Source of the DNA: Fen-1245 sp963835535
Lineage (GTDB): Bacteria > Gemmatimonadota > Gemmatimonadetes > Gemmatimonadales > JACORV01
Direction: 5' to 3'
Assembly: GCA_963835535.1 (NCBI GenBank)
Contig: CAWIFL010000005.1
Coordinates: forward strand, 876,923 to 940,922
Length of the DNA: 64,000 bases
Below, in pieces: positions 10,283 to 17,603 of this stretch; the first letter of the stretch is position 1, and each line of letters starts with the position of its first letter. Position numbers and translations under genes: made by a program. The notes beneath the pieces were generated by a model. The model saw only the letters and a list, made by a program, of their open reading frames with translations. It was not told the DNA's origin and ran no database searches.

Positions 10283-12946
10283 GTGTCTGAGTCACGGATG
10301 CCGAGGCTGCCACGGGGGGTGCAGCGGCTCTTCCGCTTTCCCTTCCGGACGCTCGCGCATATCCGGCGTGACGTAGACGATGAGGTGCGATTCCACCTCG
10401 AGATGCGAGCCGAGGAGCTAGCAGCGGGCGGCATGTCGCTGGAGGACGCGCGCGCCGAGGCGCTGCGCCGCTTCGGGGACGTGGACGAGCTCAAGGCCTT
10501 CTGCCGGTCGCTCGAGCGGCTCGCCGTCGTGCGGAGCCGGGTGCGCGAGTGGCTGGCCGACCTGGGACAGGATCTCCGGTTTGCAGGTCGGCAGTTCCGC
10601 CGCTCGCCCGGGTTCGCGCTCGTGGCGGTGGTCACATTGGCCCTGGGCATCGGCGCGACGGCGACGATCTACTGCGCGGTGCACGATATCCTGCTGAAGC
10701 CCTTGCCGTATCGCGATGCGGACCGGTTGGTGGCCGTTGATGAGTTGGCGATGCGCGGGCAAGCGTCGATGATGCCGACGCGGGACGTCGTGGACGCCTG
10801 GCGTTCCGGCACCCGGAGCCTCGAAGGCATCGTCGAATTCACGAGGGCTCAGTGGATGTTGAACGATGCCGGGGAGCCGGAGCTCGTGGGCGGCGTTGCG
10901 CTCGAGCCGGCCCTGCTGCCCTTCCTGGGCGTGCGGCCACTGCTGGGCAGGCCGTTCACCTCGGAAGACGCGCGATCGGGCTCGCCGCCCGTAGCGCTGG
11001 TCGGCGAGGCCGTGTGGCGGCGTCGCTTCGGGGCGAGCCGCGGAGTCCTCGGGCGCGACATCACACTCGACGAGCACCCCTACACGGTGATCGGCGTCAT
11101 GCCCCGGGACTTCGGCATCGCCCTCTTCTACTTCAGCGATCAGCCGCAGGTCTTTGTGCCGCTTCTCCCGGACGCCGGCACGGCGCGTGTGGGCGCCCTG
11201 GGTCGACTGCGCACGGGTGTGAAGGCCGAGCAGGCGGCGCGCGACCTGGGCACCATTCCAGCCGACGACCCCGGCTTAAGCGGGCCGCACTCGGTGGCCG
11301 CGAACTTGGTGATGGTGCGCGACGATTTCGAGCACGGATATCGGCATACGCTCGCGTTGCTCATGGCAGCCGCGGGCCTCGTGCTGCTCATCGCCTGCGC
11401 GAATGTGGGGAACCTGCAACTGGTCCGTGGTTGGTCGCGGCAGCGCGAATTCGGGATCCGCACCGCCATCGGCGCGGGCCGCGGCAGGCTCACGCGCCAA
11501 GTGCTGACCGAGAGCGTTTTGATCGGGCTCGCGGGCGGCGGCTTAGGGGCGTTTCTGGCTTGGCGCGCTGTCCCCCTCATCGCCGCGTTGCGGCCGCGCA
11601 ACATCCAGATGATGGCCCTCACCGGGGTTCGTGTGGATCCGGGTGTCCTGGGCTTCACCTTCGGTGTCGCGATCCTCGCCGGGCTGGTCATCGGTCTCGC
11701 GCCGGCGCTGCTCGCGACGGAGCGTCAGGCGAGCGAGACCCTCAGGGGCGCCGCGCACGCCGCCTCAGGCCGGCCGGCGGCGCGCCGCGTTCGCGCTGCG
11801 CTGGTCGTGACCGAAGTCGCCATCTCGATGGTCCTTCTGATCTGCGCCGGACTCCTGGTGCGCTCGCTGGTGGCGCAGGCGCGCGCCGACGAGGCGCTCT
11901 ATCCTACCGGGCTGCTGTCCGTCGACCTGACGCTGCCTGCCCAGCACCTCCCGTCGCCGGCGGCGCGCTCGCAGGTATTTGAGCGGGTCCTGGACCGGGT
12001 GCGCGGCATACCGGGGATCCTGGCCGCGTCGAGTGCGACGTTCCCTCCGTGGGGCATCGGCGTCATTCTGAAGGAGCTGAACGTCGATGGTCGCTCCTCG
12101 GGCCCCGGCCTCAAACCGGGCATGATGGACATCAACCTGGTGGCTCCGGACTATTTCCGGACCGTCGAGATCCCCCTGCTCACCGGGCGAGCCTTCAGCG
12201 AGGATACGAGCGCGCACGAGGCTGTGGTCGGCGAGGCGTTCGCTCGCCAGTACCTGCCGGCCGACCGTGCGCTCGGCGCCCGCATCCGCTTCGGCGACGC
12301 CGACCCCTGGTCGACGGTGGTGGGTGTCGTGGCGGATCCCCGGGTGCCGGGCGAGACAGGCGCTCCGCCACGTCCGATCGTCTACCAGCCGTTCGTCGGC
12401 GCGGGAACGCGGGGGACGATCCTCGCGCGCGGGCAGGACCCTGCAGCGCTCCTTCCGTTCGTGGCGCGAGCGATCGCGACGATTGACCCTGCGATCCATG
12501 TCGTCCAGGGTCGAACCGTACACATGGTGCTGGCGGAGAGGCGGGCATCGCCGCGCTTCCTGATGACGCTGCTTGCGTCCTTCGCGGGTCTGGCCCTGGT
12601 GCTCGCCGCAGTGGGCCTCTACGGCGTCGTCGCGCACGCCGTGCGGCAGCGCACCCACGAGATCGGAGTGCGCGTCGCGCTGGGCGCCAGCGCCGAGAAC
12701 GTCCTTGCTATGATCGTGCGCCAAGGGCTCGGCCTGGCCCTTCTCGGTATAGCGATCGGTCTTGCCGGAGCCGCCGCCGCTACGCGCCTGATCCGCAGCT
12801 GGCTGTATGGGGTCGGGCCGCTCGATGCGGCGACCTTCCTGGCCGTTGCCGGCGTGCTGGCGGTCGTTGCGCTTGCCGCTTCCTGGTTCCCCGCGCGCGC
12901 CGCCCTGCGCGTGGATCCGGTGGAGGCGCTCCGGGCGGACGGGTAA
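10283..12946 (+). CDS. ADOP-family ABC transporter permease (MacB/FtsX-type)
   Basis: An 887-residue membrane protein starting at GTG 10283 behind AGGAGG. Residues about 30-75 are the cytoplasmic permease-prefix domain (DDEVRFHLEMRAEELAAGG). Then come TM1, a MacB-like periplasmic domain, an FtsX segment of three helices (around LLIACANVGNLQLVRG), a second periplasmic domain, and a second FtsX segment near the C-terminus. This duplicated layout defines acidobacterial duplicated orphan permeases, which lack an own ATPase gene next to them, as here. Likely an envelope mechanotransmission or export component. Expression is probably under the PadR regulator at 8466. Confidence 0.88.
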   Translation: MSESRMPRLPRGVQRLFRFPFRTLAHIRRDVDDEVRFHLEMRAEELAAGGMSLEDARAEALRRFGDVDELKAFCRSLERLAVVRSRVREWLADLGQDLRFAGRQFRRSPGFALVAVVTLALGIGATATIYCAVHDILLKPLPYRDADRLVAVDELAMRGQASMMPTRDVVDAWRSGTRSLEGIVEFTRAQWMLNDAGEPELVGGVALEPALLPFLGVRPLLGRPFTSEDARSGSPPVALVGEAVWRRRFGASRGVLGRDITLDEHPYTVIGVMPRDFGIALFYFSDQPQVFVPLLPDAGTARVGALGRLRTGVKAEQAARDLGTIPADDPGLSGPHSVAANLVMVRDDFEHGYRHTLALLMAAAGLVLLIACANVGNLQLVRGWSRQREFGIRTAIGAGRGRLTRQVLTESVLIGLAGGGLGAFLAWRAVPLIAALRPRNIQMMALTGVRVDPGVLGFTFGVAILAGLVIGLAPALLATERQASETLRGAAHAASGRPAARRVRAALVVTEVAISMVLLICAGLLVRSLVAQARADEALYPTGLLSVDLTLPAQHLPSPAARSQVFERVLDRVRGIPGILAASSATFPPWGIGVILKELNVDGRSSGPGLKPGMMDINLVAPDYFRTVEIPLLTGRAFSEDTSAHEAVVGEAFARQYLPADRALGARIRFGDADPWSTVVGVVADPRVPGETGAPPRPIVYQPFVGAGTRGTILARGQDPAALLPFVARAIATIDPAIHVVQGRTVHMVLAERRASPRFLMTLLASFAGLALVLAAVGLYGVVAHAVRQRTHEIGVRVALGASAENVLAMIVRQGLGLALLGIAIGLAGAAAATRLIRSWLYGVGPLDAATFLAVAGVLAVVALAASWFPARAALRVDPVEALRADG

Positions 12947-12956
12947 GCCGCAGTCT

Positions 12957-13355
12957 TCAGGGAGTCGTGCGCAACAGGTCCCACAGCCCCCGCGGTGACA
13001 GGATGCGAATCGGAGGGCGCGGCAGCTCCAGGAGCTGCCGGTCGCCAGTCACGAGGACGTCGGCACCGGCGGCGGCCTCGGCCAGCACGGCCGCGTCCGC
13101 GGCGTCGAGCGCGTCCTCCGGCGCCCGACGGGACGCGGAGATGACGGTGGCCCGCTGGCGCAGGAATGCGTCGAGCTCGGCGGTCGTGGCCTTGGGCACC
13201 CGCACCTTACGTTCGAGCACTCGCTTCAGCTCCGAGAGAACCGTCTCACCCAGCACCATCTCGTGCTCGGCGAGCACGAGGTTCATCAGGTCGGCACAGA
13301 TACCACGGGTGGCGACGGCGCTGACCAGGACGTTGGTGTCGAAGCAAACCCTCAA
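12957..13355 (-). CDS. PIN-domain toxin of a type II toxin-antitoxin pair
   Basis: A 132-residue PIN-fold ribonuclease. The acidic metal-binding residues are visible: Asp6 in CFDTNVLV, a Glu in VLSELKRVL, Asp residues in DALDAADAAV and VTGDRQLL. PIN toxins cleave tRNA, rRNA or mRNA when free of antitoxin. It overlaps by four bases with the upstream ribbon-helix-helix antitoxin gene, the usual coupled order. The pair sits between two plus-strand PadR-ADOP modules on the opposite strand, which may reflect insertion into the site. Confidence 0.85.
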   Translation of the reverse strand: MRVCFDTNVLVSAVATRGICADLMNLVLAEHEMVLGETVLSELKRVLERKVRVPKATTAELDAFLRQRATVISASRRAPEDALDAADAAVLAEAAAGADVLVTGDRQLLELPRPPIRILSPRGLWDLLRTTP

Positions 13356-13582
13356 GAGACGTCGCGGAAGACGTCGTCGTCGGTCAGGTAGCCACGCGCC
13401 TCGGCCAGGGGCATGATGCGGCGCCGCAGATCGGCGAACTGGGCGAGCGCGATCTGGCGGCGCAGCGCCTCTCGGGCCAATTCGCTCACGCTGCGGCCGG
13501 TGCGCCGCGCTAGGCGCCCCAGCTGCCTCTGCAGGTCCGGATCCAGGCGGATCGTCAAGGCTGCTGTCTTCATGTCATGCAA
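13352..13582 (-). CDS. Ribbon-helix-helix (CopG-like) antitoxin
   Basis: A 76-residue protein with an N-terminal beta strand (AALTIRLDPDLQRQL) and two helices containing GRSVSELAREALRRQIA, the MetJ/Arc/CopG fold. The C-terminal tail (LAEARGYLTDDDVFRDVS) is the expected PIN-binding region. It would bind its own promoter as a dimer and neutralise the PIN toxin encoded directly downstream (4-base overlap). Translation could begin at Met1 (13582) or Met4 (13573). Confidence 0.85.
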   Translation of the reverse strand: MHDMKTAALTIRLDPDLQRQLGRLARRTGRSVSELAREALRRQIALAQFADLRRRIMPLAEARGYLTDDDVFRDVS

Positions 13583-13725
13583 TGTAAGACGTGCAAGCCG
13601 GACGCGTCAACCCGTGTCGGCCGGCCGTGCACTGGAGTCCGGCAAGGCCGCCGGCGATTGGGAGCGGGCTTCGGCGCCGTTCTGGCTTGACAGCGCGGCA
13701 GGGGGTCGGCACTCTACAGCCTAGG

Positions 13726-13742
13726 ATGTAGACCGTCTACAT
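13726..13742. promoter_or_regulatory. PadR-type operator palindrome (8-1-8)
   Basis: ATGTAGAC-C-GTCTACAT is a perfect inverted repeat that fits the ATGT(N)8-10ACAT pattern known for PadR regulators. It lies 18 bases before the second padR start and about 33 bases after a consensus -35 hexamer TTGACA (13687-13692); the -10 box is not obvious. A PadR dimer bound here would block the promoter of the padR-ADOP operon. Confidence 0.7.
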
Positions 13743-13760
13743 GCTCCCGGAGCGACGGCG

Positions 13761-14123
13761 ATGGCGAGCAAGGAACGTCCCCTCTCCCGCATCGAGCTGC
13801 TGCAGGGCACGCTCGACCTCATCATCCTCCAGACGCTGCGCTGGGGCCCGCGCCACGGCTACGGTATCTCGCAGCTGATCCGCGCCGGGTCGAAGGACGT
13901 GCTCCAGGTGGACACCGGGTCGCTGTACCCGGCGCTGCACCGCCTGGAGCGGCAGCGGTACATCCGGGCCGAGTGGCAGCTCTCCGAGAACAAGCAGCGG
14001 GTGCGGGTCTACAGCCTGACGGATCGCGGGCGCAAGCAGCTCGCGGCCGAGCGGTCGCGCTGGGCGCAGATCTCGGAGGCGATCGCAGGGCTGATGAAGG
14101 CGTTGCCGGAGAGCGAGCCGTGA
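13761..14123 (+). CDS. PadR-family transcriptional regulator
   Basis: A 120-residue PadR protein (ELLQGTLDLIILQTLRWGPRHGYGISQLIR, then VDTGSLYPALHRLERQRYIRAEW and QRVRVYSLTDRGRKQL). Its stop codon overlaps the GTG of the following ADOP permease (gtga), so the two are translationally coupled. It is paralogous to the regulator at 8466 and probably represses its own operon through the ATGT-ACAT palindrome upstream. Confidence 0.92.
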   Translation: MASKERPLSRIELLQGTLDLIILQTLRWGPRHGYGISQLIRAGSKDVLQVDTGSLYPALHRLERQRYIRAEWQLSENKQRVRVYSLTDRGRKQLAAERSRWAQISEAIAGLMKALPESEP

Positions 14124-16753
14124 CCTGGTTCTGGCGCCGGCGCCGCCGGGAGGCGGAGCTGGACGAGGAGATCCAGGGCCACCTCGCGATGGCGACCCGC
14201 GAGCGTGAGGCTCGCGGCGAGTCGCCGCGTGAGGCGGCCTACGCCGCGCGGCGGGAGTTCGGGAACGCGACGCTGGTGAAAGAAGTCACGAGGGGGTCCT
14301 GGGGCGCGCTCTGGCTCGACCGGCTCGGTCAGGACCTGCGTCTGGCGCTCCGGTCGCTGCGGCGAACGCCCACCTTCACGCTGACCGTCGTGTTGATGCT
14401 CGGTCTCGGTATGGGGGCCGCCGCGGCCATGTATGGCATCCTGGACAGGCTCTTGCTGCGAGCACCGGATCAGGTCCGCGATCCGGGCGGGCTCTTTTCT
14501 CCGTACATCACCCACCCAAGCCACTTCGGCTCGGATGTGACGCGCGGTAGGATGCAGTGGCGCGAGTTCCGGTTGCTCGCAGATGGGATCGGACCCGCCA
14601 CTGCCGCATACACGGAACCCTCAGGTATGACCACCTCCTACGGCCCCGAGCAGGTGCGCCCGCAGACGGTCGAAACGTCGGTCGGCTACTTCCGTGTGCT
14701 CGGCGTGCAACCGTTGCTTGGACGCTTCTTCCTGCCCGAGGACTCCACCCCTACGGCGCCACCGGTCGCCGTGATCGGCTATGGATTCTGGCAGCGCCAG
14801 CTCGGCGGCTCCCCGAACGTCCTGGGCAAGACCCTGAGCCAGGTGCGGGTCACGTACACCATCGTCGGCGTGGCGCCGCGCGGCTTCTCGGGCCCGGCGC
14901 CCGAGCGGGTGGACGTTTGGCTTCCGGCGGAAAAGGCAGCAGCCACCGCGTTCGGCTCGGGGTGGCGAGACAACAACTTCTCCTGGCAGATGATCGCACG
15001 TGCGGCGCCCGGACGTACCGCGGCGCAGGCCGTCGCCGAGGGGCTCCTCAGCCTCCGCAACGCTCCGGAGGATCGCAGCGTTGGCGGCAAGTACACGGCG
15101 GTGACCGCTCGCTCGATCGTGCCAGGGCGGGCGGCCGCCGGCTCCGGCACGAGCATCAGTCTCTCCTATGTGGTCGCGGGCGCCGCTGTGCTGCTCGCGC
15201 TGATCGCAATTGCCAACGTCGCAGGGCTCTTGCTCCTGCGCGCGCTGCGGCGGCGGCGCGAGACGGCGATGCGCCTCGTGCTGGGCATGAGTCGCGGGCG
15301 GCTGCTGTGGTCCATCGCGCTCGAGAGCGCGGCGCTCGCGCTGCTGGCCGGCGGCGTGGCGACCCTCATGGCGGCTGGGGGCGGCGAGCTTCTGAGGGGG
15401 CTGTTGTTGCGCGCGGATTGGGCGGTGCCAGTCGTGGACCTGCGAGTGGCCCTGGTCACGATCGGCGTGAGCCTCGCACTCGGCCTCCTGGCGGGGCTCG
15501 TGCCTGGGTGGCTGGCGGGGCGTCCGGAGACCATCGCCGCTCTCAAAGCGGGCGCTCGGACGGAGGGCCTCGGTCGGGTGAGAGGCCGAGGCGTGCTGCT
15601 CGTGGCGCAGGGGGCGCTGTCGGTCGTCCTCCTGGCCGGCATGGCGCTGTACGTCCGTAGCTTCGAAAGGGCGCGCGCGTTCGACTTCGGGCCCGACGTT
15701 GACCACGTGATCATCGCCGACCTCCAGGAATGGAACCCCGATCAGCAGAAGCCTGTCCTCCCCGCCGTGTACGAGCAGGTAGAGGACCGCGTCGCCGCGT
15801 TGCGCGGGGTGACGGCGGTGTCGGCGGCGAGCTCGGCGCCGCTGTGGGGCGAGGGCTTCGTGGCCCTACGGGCGCAGGATGTTGATTCGCTGCCACGCGC
15901 CCGCGGTCCCTTTGGCGGGCCTTCCATCGTCGAGGCGACACGCAGCTACTTCGCCGCCACCGGCCTCGAACTGCAGCGCGGCCGCCTGTTCGCTGACGAG
16001 GGACCAGGGGGCCCTCGCGAGGCGGTCATCAGCGAGGAGATGGCGCGCGCGCTCTGGCCCGGCGCGAATCCTCTGGGTAAGTGTCTCTATTTGGGCCGCG
16101 GCGCGACGGACTGCACGCCGGTCGTGGGCGTCGTGAGGGATGTGCGATGGGAGTTACGGGATGGAACGCCGAGCCTGACGTACTACATACCCCTGGCGCG
16201 CGCGGTGAGCACCATCGGCGGCGCCTCACTGATTGTGCGGTGCGAGGCGCCGCGGGCGCTCCTTCCAATGATCCGCGCCATCGTAGCGTCGGTGGCGGGC
16301 GTGCGCTCGCCGAGCGCGGTCCGGACCCTGCGAGATGTAGTGGACCCGCAGTTCCGCACCCTCCGACAGGGACTGACCTTGTTCGCCATGTTCGCGGGCC
16401 TGGCAGTCCTGGTGGCCATGCTCGGTGTCTACAGCGTGGTTGCGTTCAGCGTGACGCAGCGGGGCCACGAGTTCGGCATCCGGGTGGCCCTGGGCGCGCG
16501 GGCGCCGAATCTGGTGCGGCTGGTGCTCGGACAGACGCTCGGCTACGCGGCTGCGGGACTCCTGCTCGGCCTGGTCCTGGCCCTTCTTGGCGGGCGATAC
16601 GTCGCGCCGCTGCTGTATCAGACCTCGCCGCGCGATCCGCTGGCGCTGTGCGTGGCCGCGCTCGCGCTGGTTCTCGCCGCCATCGTGGCATCCATCATCC
16701 CGGCCCGCGCCGCGGCGCGCGCCGACCCGCGCCAGGCGCTCCAGGCCGAATAG
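14120..16753 (+). CDS. ADOP-family ABC transporter permease (MacB/FtsX-type)
   Basis: An 877-residue paralogue of the permease at 10283. It begins with a permease-prefix domain (EAELDEEIQGHLAMATREREARGES), followed by TM1, a MacB-like periplasmic domain, an FtsX helix trio (ALIAIANVAGLLLLRALRRRRETAMRL), a second periplasmic domain and a C-terminal FtsX trio (FSVTQRGHEFGIRVALGARAPN). GTG 14120 overlaps the padR stop, so this start is well supported. No ABC ATPase is adjacent. It probably acts in the inner membrane in envelope remodelling or export; substrate unknown. Confidence 0.9.
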   Translation: MTWFWRRRRREAELDEEIQGHLAMATREREARGESPREAAYAARREFGNATLVKEVTRGSWGALWLDRLGQDLRLALRSLRRTPTFTLTVVLMLGLGMGAAAAMYGILDRLLLRAPDQVRDPGGLFSPYITHPSHFGSDVTRGRMQWREFRLLADGIGPATAAYTEPSGMTTSYGPEQVRPQTVETSVGYFRVLGVQPLLGRFFLPEDSTPTAPPVAVIGYGFWQRQLGGSPNVLGKTLSQVRVTYTIVGVAPRGFSGPAPERVDVWLPAEKAAATAFGSGWRDNNFSWQMIARAAPGRTAAQAVAEGLLSLRNAPEDRSVGGKYTAVTARSIVPGRAAAGSGTSISLSYVVAGAAVLLALIAIANVAGLLLLRALRRRRETAMRLVLGMSRGRLLWSIALESAALALLAGGVATLMAAGGGELLRGLLLRADWAVPVVDLRVALVTIGVSLALGLLAGLVPGWLAGRPETIAALKAGARTEGLGRVRGRGVLLVAQGALSVVLLAGMALYVRSFERARAFDFGPDVDHVIIADLQEWNPDQQKPVLPAVYEQVEDRVAALRGVTAVSAASSAPLWGEGFVALRAQDVDSLPRARGPFGGPSIVEATRSYFAATGLELQRGRLFADEGPGGPREAVISEEMARALWPGANPLGKCLYLGRGATDCTPVVGVVRDVRWELRDGTPSLTYYIPLARAVSTIGGASLIVRCEAPRALLPMIRAIVASVAGVRSPSAVRTLRDVVDPQFRTLRQGLTLFAMFAGLAVLVAMLGVYSVVAFSVTQRGHEFGIRVALGARAPNLVRLVLGQTLGYAAAGLLLGLVLALLGGRYVAPLLYQTSPRDPLALCVAALALVLAAIVASIIPARAAARADPRQALQAE

Positions 16754-16774
16754 GAGTCAACTCAGGGGGTCCGT

Positions 16775-17104
16775 ATGAAATCTTCGACCATGTTCGCGCT
16801 GCTCACCGTGCCCGCGCTCGCCGGCGTGGCTTGCGAAGGCCGTCACGCGCTGACCGGGCCCGACGCCCAGCGCACCTTCGCCGAGGCGCAGGCGGACGCC
16901 GTGCTGCCGAGCAGCACGCTGGTGTTCGTAGACGGCAAGCGCATGCCGACGGCAACCGCGCTGAGTTAGCTCGACCCCAAGCAGATCGTCCGGATCGAGG
17001 TGGTGAAAGGGCAGGCCGCCGTCGGGCTCTACGGCGAGGAAGGGCGCGCCGGGGTGATCAACATCTTCACCCGGGCCAGCCAGGCGGACTCAGCCAGCCA
17101 CTAG
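16775..17104 (+). pseudogene. TonB-plug-like secreted small protein interrupted by in-frame TAG
   Basis: The first 64 residues (signal-like MKSSTMFALLTVPALAG..., then STLVFVDGKRMPTATALS) end at a TAG (16967-16969). The same frame continues directly with LDPKQIVRIEVVKGQAAVGL, then YGEEGRAGVINIFTR, to a second stop at 17102-17104. Together the two parts match the plug motif of SusC-like receptors (VDGK..., LDP..IE.IEV.KG.AA...YG..G..GVI.I.T). The full product would be about 109 residues without a barrel. The stop may be a sequencing error, a nonsense mutation or a read-through site. It follows the second ADOP permease by 21 bases and is probably co-transcribed. Confidence 0.7.
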
Positions 17105-17131
17105 TTCCGCAGATCAGGCTAGGAAACACAC

Positions 17132-17160
17132 AGGCCGGGGAATCGCTTCCCCGGCCTTTG
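17132..17160 (+). terminator. Hairpin terminator after padR-ADOP-plug operon
   Basis: AGGCCGGGGAA-TCGC-TTCCCCGGCCT is a perfect 11-bp stem with a tetraloop, followed by TTTG. It sits 28 bases after the end of the plug-like reading frame and fits a Rho-independent terminator with a short T tail. Confidence 0.75.
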
Positions 17161-17603
17161 TCGCGTGACGAACACGCAGGAATCTCACAAGTGACGCCAA
17201 CCTGGGACCCGCGCCTGGCCCGCACAAGAGCATTCTATTGCAGACGCGTGCGACCGTGCCGGTGGCGGGATTCGATCGGCTCGCCGCCCGCCTCGCGCAT
17301 TGATTCGGTGCCGAATCAATTATCCCGGCGTGACCACTGTCCAAGGCCCGCCACGGCGCAGTGCCGCGATGCTGCCGCCCGAAACCAGGGCTGCAGAAGT
17401 GCGCCTTCGGGAGCGGGCTCGATTGGCCGTCCTGCAAAGACCTGGCGCGCCACATCCCGCCGAGGCCAGACCCGCCTCTTCCGGAGGAGGTGCTCATCGG
17501 CGCCGCGAAGGTCACGCCGCGTGGGGAAAGGCGATGCGGCCTTCCGGCAGCGGATCCGTCGGCTAGCTTGGAGAGTCCCGTGCAGCCGACACCGGAGCCG
17601 CCG
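17161..17603 (+). other. Intergenic region with a 10-2-10 palindrome
   Basis: No credible gene is seen in this stretch; the frame that is open into the S9 peptidase gene lacks any family similarity before its signal peptide. The notable element is the inverted repeat ATTGATTCGG-TG-CCGAATCAAT at 17299-17320, about 285 bases before the peptidase start. Its perfect symmetry in an AT-richer patch suggests a dimeric regulator site. The bound protein is unknown. Confidence 0.4.
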
